A stretch of 64,000 bases of DNA from assembly GCA_003508835.1 (NCBI GenBank), contig PUFA01000006.1, positions 3,658,001-3,722,000 of the forward strand, given 5' to 3'. The notes beneath the pieces were generated by a model. That model saw only the letters and a program-made list of their open reading frames with translations. It was not told the DNA's origin and did not search any database. Each line of letters starts with the position of its first letter. The first letter of the stretch is position 1. The translations under genes were made by a program, and so were the position numbers. The stretch comes from Eonycteris spelaea. Lineage: Eukaryota; Chordata; Mammalia; Chiroptera; Pteropodidae. Shown piece by piece: positions 55,345 to 64,000 of the stretch.

Positions 55345-55480
55345 AATGTCTTGGTCCCTATTATGACTCCAGTTTTCAGATAGGGAAACTGAGAGAGTTT
55401 GGTGGCAGAAATGAGAGTAATCCTAGGCAGTCTGACTCTGGGGCTTGCCTCTTAACCATCAAACTACACTGCCTCCCGTG
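55345..55480 (-). repeat. MIR fragment, antisense
   Basis: 'ccagttttcagatagggaaa', 'tcctaggcagtctgactctg' and 'cttaaccatcaaactacact' are MIR in reverse, reaching its 5' end (AGTGGTTAAGAGC). Confidence 0.6.
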
Positions 55481-55549
55481 AATCCTATTTTGCTTTGTTC
55501 TTTAATTGTTTAAGGAATATCTTCTGGTTCCCAGTCTGAGGGTAAACTT

Positions 55550-55605
55550 CTAACACAGAGCTGGGTTTATAGCAGGCATTCAGTTAATATTAGGTGGTTG
55601 ATTTA
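55550..55605 (+). repeat. MIR/L2-type 3' tail, sense
   Basis: 'cacagagctgggtttatagc' then 'aggcattcagttaatattag' fit the ACAGTGCCTGGCACATAGTAGGCGCTCAATAAATATT tail common to MIR and L2. Confidence 0.45.
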
Positions 55606-55609
55606 TTTT

Positions 55610-56440
55610 ATTTTATTTAAACTGATATTATTTCTGAGGATTCCATAATACTGTGATGATAATAAGCATGTTCCAGGAATGTAGCCCAAGTTAGTCCATT
55701 TTCTGAAGTACTTTTAAGTATTTCTAAATACTTTAAGTATTTTCTTGCTGCTCACATTCAGTATTAGTAGCTGTACTAATTTCACACCTGCATACTTTTT
55801 AAAGAAGAATGTCTTCGTATTTAGGAGCCTTAATATTTTTTTGAAGAATTATTTTCCAGAACAAAAATGATTCCAAATGGTAGCTCTCCCGGTACCATTC
55901 AGCCCACCCCAGGAATGAAGTTGTTTGTTTTATGGGCTCTTCTAGGTGAATGTGCACAAAACTATGACCTGATTTAGCAGCACACATTGTTGACTCTCTG
56001 CCCAGACACCCTTGGGCCACGTTGACCAGTTCCGTGAACCTGCCAGGCAACAGCTTCTGTGGCCTTCACCCTGTCACCTTCTTCAAAGGATTGCCCTCCT
56101 GCCAAGGAAGTTTCAGTAACCAGTATTTACAGATGCGGGAATATGAAAGCTCAGCTGCCTTGCCTTGGGGAGGAGGGAACAGACTCTGGAGGAGGGGCAG
56201 TTTAAAGTCCAGAAGTCTCCTGGGATGGGGCTGAGGCTAGGACTTCACCTGAGGTCTGACCCTGGCCTGGCTTCTCCCTATCTCTGTCCTGCTCCTTGGT
56301 GATGTTCAGCGGAGCAGTTCTTCAATGAATCACCTGCCCAGGAGTCCTGGTCTCAGGGCTTGCTTTGAGGTAACATGCCCTAAGGCCAGGACCTGTGGGT
56401 TGATGTCATTCAGACTAGAGAAGTCCTCTAAGTCTTTCTC
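55610..56440. other. No gene or named repeat
   Basis: Contains a duplicated 'taagtatttctaaatacttt' style segment at 55720-55745 and is otherwise unremarkable. Confidence 0.35.
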
Positions 56441-56654
56441 TTTTAAGCTTTCGTGTTAGTGTCCTACATCTGCCCTAACCCTCCACCTAAACGTGGGACA
56501 CCCTTCCTTCTCAGGGGCACCAGTCCGTTTCTCTTCTCCTCACCACTGGCACACTCCCATCAACATCAGTAGCTTCTGCTTGCACCCCACCCACTGTCCA
56601 GCTCCCCTTCTCCCTCCTTATTAACCAAACTGACTTCTACACTCTGTTTCTATT

Positions 56655-56890
56655 TCATTTGTTCACATATTCGACAGGTATTTCTTGAGTCTCTATTCTG
56701 TGCTAAGTATTCCGTGAAATCTGTACATAAAGCAGACACCATGTTCGCCCTAACAGACTTTACGTTTCTAGGGAGGAGGACCAAAAACAAGTAAACAAAC
56801 AAATAAGCAGGATAATCACACATCAGATAAAGGCTGTGAAGGAGATACGCTAAGTGATGAGACAGGGCAGCAGGCTGAGATATAAGCTCA
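56655..56890 (-). repeat. L2 LINE 3' end, antisense
   Basis: 'tcatttgttcacatattcga', 'caggtatttcttgagtctct', 'attctgtgctaagtattccg', 'ttcgccctaacagactttac', 'gaccaaaaacaagtaaacaa' and 'agataaaggctgtgaaggag' match the L2 3' end in reverse. Confidence 0.75.
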
Positions 56891-57059
56891 CGTCTCACCT
56901 TCTGTTCATCCTTCAGGCCTTGCTGCTGGTTCCCAGCCACACCTGCTCCTGAGAAAAACACCTCTTCCCTGCTTGTCTATTAATGCCGATGACATTGTTC
57001 AGACTTCATCTTTCTCGCCCTTTGAGCAGCATTTTATTAAGTTAAATTAAAACTCTAAA

Positions 57060-57860
57060 TCTTTTCTTCCTGTGGTTTCCGAGGCACCACCCTCTGCTGG
57101 GTTTCTTCCTGCTTTTCTGCCTACTCCTGCCTGGTCTGATTTGTTGCTTCCTCTACCCCCTCTGCTTGGCCATTTAGGGTGGAAGTGCCCCGAACCCTCT
57201 TCTTCCTGCGGCTTCTCTCCCCTGGTGAACGAGTCCCCTCCTGTTTCAGTTCCCACGCATTCTATCTGGACTCTCCTTGGAACACCTGGCTGTAAATATA
57301 ACCATCTTCTCCACGTCTACACTTGGATGACCCAACACAAACTCAACTCAGCTCAGTATCTGTTCACATCCTCTCCCCACCCATTCCCAACCCAGCCCCT
57401 GTCCTCAGCCTTTGAGTCTCTCCTCTTCAGCTGTCCCCTGTTTCAGTGAGGGACACGCCGTCCCCCCAGCTGCTTGAGCCAGAAACCGGGCTTCATCCTC
57501 GGCACTCCATCACCCATCACACCTAATCTATCACCAAGTCCTTCTGATTCCTCTTCCTAAGGATGTGGGTCCGAATCCATCTACTTATCCATTTTGACTT
57601 CCGTTCCCCCTGTCCAGGTTTGGCTGCTGCAGAAGCTTCCCATATCCTGCCTCGGCCCTTCCAGGCTGTTCTTTGCCCTGATCATGTCTATGGCTTCTTG
57701 GTGAACAAAAGAGAACCAAAAACTCTTCACAAGGCCTGCATGGCCCTGGAAAGTCGACCCCTGTCCGCTTCCCCAGCCTCATCTCAGCCGCGCTCCCTTC
57801 CACCCTCCTCCAGCCTTCCTAAACTGCATGTTCTTTCCCAGTTATGAGCTTTTCATGTGC
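57060..57860 (+). repeat. L2 LINE ORF2 3' part and tail, sense
   Basis: 'atctactccacgtct'-type blocks are recognisable: 'catcttctccacgtctacac', 'ttggatgacccaacacaaac', 'cttcatcctcggcactccat', 'ctatcaccaagtccttctga', 'ggctgctgcagaagcttccc', 'cacaaggcctgcatggccct' and 'cagccttcctaaactgcatg'. These follow L2 from the end of the reverse transcriptase into the C-terminal region. The 125- and 94-codon frames here are remnants of it. Confidence 0.75.
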
Positions 57861-58136
57861 ATCTCCTTTCCCCGGAAAGTGTTTCAGGGAGGCAGGCGCT
57901 CTGCGGCCAGGCCCCGTTGTTCGTCAAGGAGCCGCTTTCCCTTCCTCTGGAGTGTTGCAATCACCAGGGGGATGAGGGTGGCAGAGTTCGCCACTGCCTC
58001 TCTATTCCATCTCTGCCAGGGAGTTTGGAAGAGATCTAGGCTGTGGCATTGGGCAGGGAAGGGGCGTGGAAGGGAGAAAGGGAGTGGGAGAAGTCTACCA
58101 CAGGTGTAGGCAATATGGGGTGCGTCGTAGAGAATT

Positions 58137-58235
58137 GAAAAGCAATAATGAAACTGTTCAATAAGTCTTTATTTAATAATAAAGAAACCATTTAATAAAA
58201 CTGTTTAAAAGCAATAATAAGTCTTTGCTTTTTAA
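58137..58235. repeat. Short imperfect tandem/direct duplication
   Basis: 'aaaagcaataatgaaactgt' plus 'aataagtctttatt' (58139-58172) recurs as 'aaaactgtttaaaagcaata' plus 'ataagtctttgctt' (58197-58230). Two to three partial copies of one A+T-rich unit. Confidence 0.6.
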
Positions 58236-58317
58236 CATCGCCGTGCCTAGAAATTCCAAAAAGATGTAATAGGTGTGTGACGAACATTTGTCTCCTTTCC
58301 TGCAAAGGTCATCGAGT

Positions 58318-58545
58318 ATGCCTCCACTTGTGAGCTTCCGTGTTTTTTTCTGCATTGTCCAGTGTTAGAAGAATCTTGCTAAGCTGGTTTAGCCAGCATC
58401 CCGCATCCTCCATATCTGATCACCCTCAATATCCGGAGTGGGTTCCTCATCCTCCAGCATCCCCCAGGTGCTGTCTTATCACACTGGCCTGCCTTCAGCA
58501 AGACGCGCTTTCACTGGGGAAGACTGCTCCCCTCCTCGTCCCTCA
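58318..58545 (+). mobile_element. LTR fragment, copy A
   Basis: It aligns with 60688-60890: 'tagaagaatcttgctaagct', 'ggtttagccagcatcccgca', 'atctgatcaccctcaatatc', 'gttcctcatcctccagcatc', 'ctggcctgccttcagcaaga'. See copy B for the family argument. Truncated at its 3' side. Confidence 0.7.
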
Positions 58546-58589
58546 ACAGGATCTAGGAATCACTCCTGGGAATCCATTTGAAATAGTAG

Positions 58590-58775
58590 CAATGACCACT
58601 GTTCACTGACCACCGTGTGCCAGCCTCTTTGTTAGACGCATCAGGATTCTTATCACGGTAACTCCTCCCAGCAGCCTTACGGCACAGGCGTTACTATGCC
58701 CACTTTAAAGGTGAGAAAACCAAGACCAAAGGTGACAGGGGCACATTTTGAACAGCTGGCAGGGAAGTCCTGAGC
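58590..58775 (-). repeat. MIR SINE, antisense
   Basis: 'ttcactgaccaccgtgtgcc', 'acggtaactcctcccagcag', 'ccactttaaaggtgagaaaa' and 'aaaggtgacaggggcacatt' are reversed MIR. Confidence 0.65.
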
Positions 58776-58984
58776 TGGGGGGCTGGTCCTGAAGCAGGTG
58801 GCTATGTTTGGCTGGGAACAAAACAGGCTTTCTGATCTGGTTCTGTTCTTTTTCCTCAAGGCCCTCACAAAGGCCCGTGCTTCCAATAAACCTGCTTTAG
58901 GGAAGGGCTTTGGAATTCAGAAGGAACACAGAATCACTTCTGATGGCCCGCCTTCGCCAGAATGCCAAGGTTCCGTCGATGGCC

Positions 58985-59205
58985 TGGAAGCACACTGGTG
59001 CAGGGACAGGACTGCAGATTTGGAGAAAGGTCAGGCTGGGTTTGAAGCCTAGACCTGCCACTTACAAGACCTTGGGAATATTATTCTCAGAGCCTCAGTT
59101 TCCTTATCTTAGGGTAATAATAGTATTTCATAGAGCTATTGGGAGAGCTCAATGGTTCAATGAATGTGAAGCCTTTATCACTGTGTTCATTAAATATCAG
59201 ACTCT
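58985..59205 (+). repeat. MIR SINE, sense
   Basis: 'tttggagaaaggtcaggctg', 'gaagcctagacctgccactt', 'acaagaccttgggaatatta', 'cagagcctcagtttccttat', 'gggtaataatagtatttcat', 'agagctattgggagagctca'. Near full length. Confidence 0.85.
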
Positions 59206-59209
59206 ATAA

Positions 59210-60665
59210 TGAATGCATGGTAAGCTCATGGCTTTTCAGTGGCATCCATGAAACAGACAAGAGGGCACTAAAAGTGCCTGAAGATGCGCAAACCACATCA
59301 AATGGGAAACCAAATTTCTGGTTAAAGAGGTTTCCTGGTGGAAAGAGGGCCTTTCTTCAGGAGCAGTCAGTAAATGAATATAACACCTTGTTTAAAAAGA
59401 AGTTAACTACTGATATGATTCAAGACATGTTAGAGGTTTGATTTTTAACGTCTTTAATTTTTATCACCTCACTGATGTGACAAGGAAACATGCAAACTGG
59501 CAGTCGCCATGTGTTCACCTTCATATTGTGTGCGGGCCTCTGTCCAAGCGTGCTAGCCCGTGCGCTTGCACGGCGCTTCGTCTTTGCAAAGAGAGCCGTT
59601 GCCGTATTAATTAGCAGTGCGTTTTTAGTGCTTGCCCAATGAATAGATCTGGTCTGTCTTCCAGCTTAGGAATCGGAGCTCTTAGATTTTGAGTTATTTC
59701 TCCAAAACAATCAATTCTTACAACACTCCAGTGAGAAAACAAAGCCTTCGTTTGCTTCAACTAGAAGGAAACTTCATTTTTCTGCCTTCCTCTTGTGGAG
59801 ACGCTGTTACCTTTAGAAAAGTCAGATGTAGGTATGGCTCTGTGCACCCCGGCTGATAGCGGTCAGGTGCCTCTGTAAATTCTTAGAGGGGAACTGCTTT
59901 GTCTCCTGTGTATCTTCAGCTTGCAGGGCATGTGTGTGTGTGTGTACATACATGTGCATATGTACATGTGCATGTGTGACGACACAGCTCAGCCCTGAGG
60001 CCCTGAGGGTCTTCTGGGCCAGGACCGGGATGCAGGGGATTGGCAGAAACCCTTGCGGACCAGAGTCCTGAACCTTTACTTCAGGGCTGTGGGAAAGCAC
60101 TATGTTGAGATGCTGCAAGGCGATGCTTTTTGCTGATGGGGTGTCCGCAGTTCTTTTGGGGTTGGACACCAGATCACTTCCTTCCTTTCCCTCCTCTCAG
60201 AGAAGACCATGTGGGAAGGAGAAGCGTTTCCTTTTGCCCTGTTGGCTTCGTGTCCATCAACGGCTGCTTGTTAGAAACCAAGTTTCTCTTTCTTTTCTGT
60301 TGGATAGTAAGGGCGGAATTAGTTTTATATCCAAACAGTGAGAACTTTGATTCTAAGAAGGAAACAAATAAACCAGAAGCAGATGAATCCAATGTTTTCT
60401 GTCCCCAGGAGGCCAGGTGGCCAAATGACTGCTTTATTCTATGGAGCGCAGTGGCCACCTGGCAACAAAATGATGTCATTGGAGAGGGAAGCACTTAGGG
60501 CCTGTCCTTCTCCCTGTGCCTCCTCTCTCTGGCTCAGCCCCTGTGTCCTCCTCTTCCCAGCACCGAAGAATCCCGTCTCCCTAGAGTGTGGGCCTCACCC
60601 ACGATCATGCTGGCCTGGAGATTGGGCCTGACAAGGGATCTCTCCACAAACAGACCTCAGTCAGG
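59210..60665. other. No gene; possible conserved non-coding sequence
   Basis: No repeats recognised. 59525-59700 has several CpGs and a TAATTA homeodomain-type core ('gtattaattagcag', about 59605). Frames of 79 to 122 codons on both strands at 60102-60631 shadow one another and are not recognised. Confidence 0.35.
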
Positions 60666-60671
60666 TTCTCC

Positions 60672-61142
60672 TGAGCTCTTATCAACTAGGCCTCAACTTT
60701 TGAACTTCTGTGTTTATTTCTGCCTTGTTCAGTTTTAGAAGAATCCTGAAAAGTTGGTTTAGCCAGAACTCCCCATCCTCCCTATCCGATCACCCTCAGT
60801 ATTTGAGCAGGTTGCGCATCTTCCACCACCACCCTCCACCCCACAGGTGACGTCTGATCACCCTGGCCTGTCTACAGCAGGAATCACGAATCACGGCAGG
60901 TCAGATCCTTCCTCACTTACCCCAATGCTTCCTCTCAGTACTTTCCATCCCCTGACCCCAACCTTCTCCTTGACTATAAATTCTTCCTTTTCCTTATTGT
61001 ATTTGGAATTGAGCCCAGTCTTTCTCTCTTTACTTCAAAACCCCATTGCAGTGGGGTCCCTGTGCCTATTGTGATGGTGCCTTCAGTAATGTCTGCCTCT
61101 CCATGCTTTAAGACATGTCCCTGAATGACTTTTTCTCCAACA
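60672..61142 (+). mobile_element. Endogenous retroviral solo LTR, copy B
   Basis: A TG...CA-bounded segment of about 470 bp. It contains 'tagaagaatcctgaaaagtt', 'ccgatcaccctcagtatttg' and 'tggcctgtctacagcaggaa', then a TATA-like 'gactataaattcttcc' near 60973. The R/U5-like end has 'ccccattgcagtggggtccc', 'gatggtgccttcagtaatgt' and 'ctgcctctccatgctttaag'. The layout is that of a class I LTR; I am not sure of its name. Copy A at 58318 is the same family. Confidence 0.65.
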
Positions 61143-61144
61143 GG

Positions 61145-61535
61145 CCCTCCACAAGTGCTGTCAGGATCTCTCCCATGGCAGGGCCCTCTCTTTCCAAAGA
61201 CTGGTGAGGGACCCCTTGGACAGGAGAGTAGGACTGAATTGAAAAGCCTGACTTTTTCAGGAGGTATTCAGAGGCCTTGGAAATGAGATGGACCTCACAG
61301 ACCTGAGTGGAATTTCAGCTTTGGTAGAACAGAGATCAGAGAAACAGTCGGCCAAGCGCCTGGTGCTGTTGCCTCCACATGCAAGCAAACAGGAAAGGCT
61401 CTATCTCGGGGCGTAACCAAACTCATGGAGATTAAGGAAGGGCAAGATAGTTCAACAGTAACTTCTGAAGAAGAGAATGTTCATAAAGTGATTGACACCC
61501 CAAGTCTTTCAAGCTTCATTTTAATCCCCTCTTTT
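61145..61535. other. No gene or named repeat
   Basis: Nothing recognised between the LTR and the MIR. Confidence 0.35.
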
Positions 61536-61539
61536 TCAA

Positions 61540-61738
61540 AAGAAAAGCTAATATTTATTGAGAGTTCACTTTGAAGTAGGCATTTTTTTTTTTAAATCAC
61601 TCTTTCACAGAGGGAAAAAGTTCTGCATAGAAAGGTTGACCGATTTGCCCACTGACACACAGCTCATAAGTGGCAGGGCTGAAATTCGTTCCCAGGAAGC
61701 CTGATTCCAGAGCAAGCCTGCTTTCAGCTATGACTTAT
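61540..61738 (-). repeat. MIR SINE, antisense
   Basis: 'gctaatatttattgagagtt', 'cacagagggaaaaagttctg', 'gcccactgacacacagctca', 'taagtggcagggctgaaatt' and 'aagcctgattccagagcaag' are MIR in reverse. Confidence 0.75.
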
Positions 61739-61744
61739 TGTCAA

Positions 61745-63460
61745 ATATGTTAAAACTATTTAATATGCATAGGAAACAACTGTAACTCATTCAATATAAT
61801 AGTCGTTTAATATTCATTGAGGCAGTGCTGTGATTCGTGGTGTGATGCTGTATATTATTTTAACAATTAAGGGTGCATTTTGACCAATGGATGGACTTTC
61901 TTTGGAATTTGCCTGCCGCTCTTCCTGACTTCTAGAAAAATCATGCCAAAGTTGGTTGGGGGCAGTTTTCTAAGGATCTGAGACAGTGAGAAAGGGTCCG
62001 CTTTGCCTTTCTCCTCTGACTTTCTCACTTTGCCCAAACACAATCTCCCTATCTTTTAGCCTCTTGCTTGCTCCCAGCATTTCCATTTTTCTATGTGCCG
62101 TGTTCTTGTTCTCCTAATATAAAGTAAGTGTTTAACGGGCACCTGTGTTGTTATTGGAGGATGGCCACAGCCATGCTCTGTCCGCCGACCTAAGCCCTGT
62201 TCTGCCATCTGACTTCCTGCCCCGCCCTTCTCAGCCTCACCTTCCACCCACTCCTTACCATTAGCCAGAACTGCCCTCCCTTGGGGCCCCTCACTGCTCA
62301 TGGGGAATATTGGCTGCTACACTCAAGCTGGCCAGCAACTTCAGCATCCCAGGCCGGAGTCATGTCCGTGGGAAAGGGCAGCAGCCCTCAGCCCTGTTTA
62401 TAAACCACCAAGGACCACTTCGTTGTTCTCCCATTCCTGTACCTCGAATTGAAAGATTCTCATCCAGCTACACCTCTAAACCAATCGAAATCTTTAGGTA
62501 GTTTAAAAAATATTTTTTTTATTTAGACAGAAATGTGCCTTTCTGACAGTCAGCACTTCAGATTGGCCTGGGCTGGCCTGCGTTAGCACATTAGCACATC
62601 AGAGTGGCTAACAGCCCGGTCTACTTTTTGGTTCACCTGAGCATCTTCATCGCCGGTAAAAGTTAGAGCATTTGAAGTATTCGATACAACCATTGGGCCC
62701 TACCGGTGTGAATATCTCAGGATGGGAACATTCTAGTAAAGGGGTGGAATGAAGGTTTGGACCAGACAGTGTGGGATGTCTGTGGGGAGATAGATGCAGG
62801 GAGACCGGGAAGGGCAGATCGAAGGAAACTGGGGTACCGAGGAGAAAGTGAAATGGTCCCATGAGCATCCATCCTTCCCTTGGCTTACAGGGGAGAAACG
62901 AGAACCTCCTAGGGAGGGGAGGAGTCTGCCAGGGGTCGGGGCCGTGGTCCCTGTGCTTCTGTGGCTCGTGGCACCCTGTCAGCGCGTGGGCTTCTTTTCG
63001 ACATGCGTTGGTTGAAATTGTCCTTTCGTAGAAGTGTCAAGTTTTCCTATGTTTGGCTTGGCAGTTACTTGCTTGCTTGTGCTTCCACACCCAAAACTTG
63101 TTGTGGGTTTTTCTTTTTGTCCCGACTTGTTGGTACAAGGGTAGTTTCTCCTTCTGCAAAGTAGCAAGCCAGGTGCTCTCACAGCGAGCTTCTGTGAGCG
63201 TGTTTTTCAGATTGCTTAGGAAGACTTGCCTGTCTGTTAATAAAGACAGCATTTTACAATTTATTTCTAAACAGACACACTTAGGACCTTCCAGAGCTGA
63301 CATGTAGAGGAGCAGGGGCCCTTTGGAGCAGGTCACAGCAAAGAGCAATGTCAGGTCAAGGGCGTCATTCTCAGTAGCCCTACAGTGGTCATCTTGTTGA
63401 GTTGTGATGTTTGGAAACATTGTGTTGGAGTAGACTAATGCCAGCCTCACTAGAGCTCAT
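61745..63460. other. No gene or named repeat
   Basis: Repeat-poor by eye. 62040-62300 and 62790-63180 carry short frames on both strands (up to 137 codons at 63037-63450 minus), none recognised. 61740-61860 is A+T-rich and unique-looking. Confidence 0.35.
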
Positions 63461-63469
63461 TTTGAATTC

Positions 63470-63692
63470 CTGAATAAAGATAAAAGCAACAAACAAACAG
63501 AGACTCATGGACATGGACAATACACTAGTGGTGACTGGGTGGTGAGGGAGGTAGATGGGGTAAAAAGGGTCAAATGCGGTGACAGAAAGAAATCTAACTA
63601 TGGGCCATGAACACACAATGCAATATGTACCTTACTGTTAAATTGCGCACCTGACACTTACTGGACTTTGTTCACCAGTGTCACCATAGGAA
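63470..63692 (+). mobile_element. L1 LINE 3' end, sense
   Basis: 'acaaacagagactcatggac', 'gatggggtaaaaagggtcaa', 'atgcggtgacagaaagaaat', 'ctaactatgggccatgaaca', 'cacaatgcaatatgtacctt', 'gttcaccagtgtcaccatag', then a (CAA)5 A-rich tail. This 3' UTR type is one I associate with laurasiatherian L1 lineages. Confidence 0.7.
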
Positions 63693-63709
63693 AACAACAA
63701 CAACAACAC
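63692..63709. repeat. (CAA)5 tail repeat
   Basis: Five CAA units at the tail of the L1 3' end. Confidence 0.85.
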
Positions 63710-63744
63710 AGGTTCGTCAGGAAAAAAAGATTCTGGTGTTCTTA

Positions 63745-63832
63745 CATGTTTTGGGAATGGAACTGTCTCTAGATATTTTCCAATGTGCCTTGGGGGACAA
63801 AATTACTCCTGAGTGAGAACCATTGGGCTAGA
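63745..63832 (-). repeat. MER20 fragment, antisense
   Basis: 'ctctagatattttccaatgt', 'gccttgggggacaaaattac' and 'tcctgagtgagaaccattgg' are the reverse complement of the MER20 left third (CTCAACCGGGGGCGATTTTGCCCCCCAGGGGACATTTGGCAATG). Confidence 0.75.
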
Positions 63833-63834
63833 GG

Positions 63835-64000
63835 ACTTACTGCTCCGGAGGGTGTAGCCACAGTCTTATTTCTCAAGGTTAAAAGCCCAGGTCCCAGTTA
63901 GCACCTTTTTTCTTTTTATGGACTGGAGGTTAGAGGGAGCCAGGACCATTGCCTGGTGTCTACACACGCTGCGGCCAAGAAGCCTCTGCATCTGGGCCCA
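63835..64000. other. No feature recognised to the window end
   Basis: Short unassigned sequence. Confidence 0.35.

Noticed and set aside
1..64000. CRISPR arrays, operons, ribosomal or tRNA genes, phage or plasmid features
   Set aside because: The window is mammalian. Tandem repeats are microsatellites without spacers. No intact tRNA cloverleaf or rRNA segment was recognised; the tRNA-like parts are MIR heads.

Overview
This is eukaryotic, placental-mammal DNA. It has no dense gene packing, operons or long intact reading frames. The sequence is filled with recognisable fossils of mammalian interspersed repeats: MIR, L2, L1M, MER5/MER20/other hAT elements, Tigger1, and MLT1/MST LTRs. Microsatellites are frequent. 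The most recent L1 tails (34840-36400 and 63470-63690) have the 3' ends I associate with laurasiatherian mammals. I saw no Alu, B1/B2, carnivore tRNA-Lys SINE, pig PRE-1, equine ERE or ruminant Bov SINE in 64 kb. A laurasiatherian with few young SINEs, such as a bat, is my best guess. That is an inference, not an identification.

No protein-coding gene can be called with confidence. The window reads as intergenic or deep-intronic DNA. The best candidate for functional sequence is a CpG-rich block at 42481-42900 with two GC boxes. Just upstream is an exon-like open stretch ending in a splice-donor-like site at 42387/42388. This could be a promoter and first exon region, or an alternative promoter, of a plus-strand gene that continues beyond what I can recognise.

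Layout. 1-8.3 kb: MaLR LTRs, L2, MER20 and an antisense ERV-L relic with a perfect 15-bp inverted repeat. 8.3-17.8 kb: sparse MIR/L2 and several antisense L1M 3' ends. 17.9-20.2 kb: an old sense L2 split by an antisense L1M with a 17-bp target-site duplication. 20.36-22.64 kb: a nearly full-length antisense Tigger1 DNA transposon. 22.7-29 kb: L2, two hAT copies, and a Z-DNA-prone tract next to a strong G-quadruplex motif. 29.1-31.5 kb: an L1/HAL1-like element lacking most of its reverse transcriptase. 33-37.9 kb: MIRs, a 5'-truncated L1, a hAT fragment and an MLT1 LTR. 38-48 kb: repeat-poor DNA containing the CpG island. 48.3-50.8 kb: a long antisense L1M. 52.4-53.3 kb: a 300-bp purine tract and another L1M. 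53.5-64 kb: MIR/L2/MER5 and two copies of one LTR family.

Repeat names come from remembered family consensus sequences, with no database search, so subfamily labels are approximate. I found no novel gene system. The findings are structural observations, nested insertions and one regulatory candidate.
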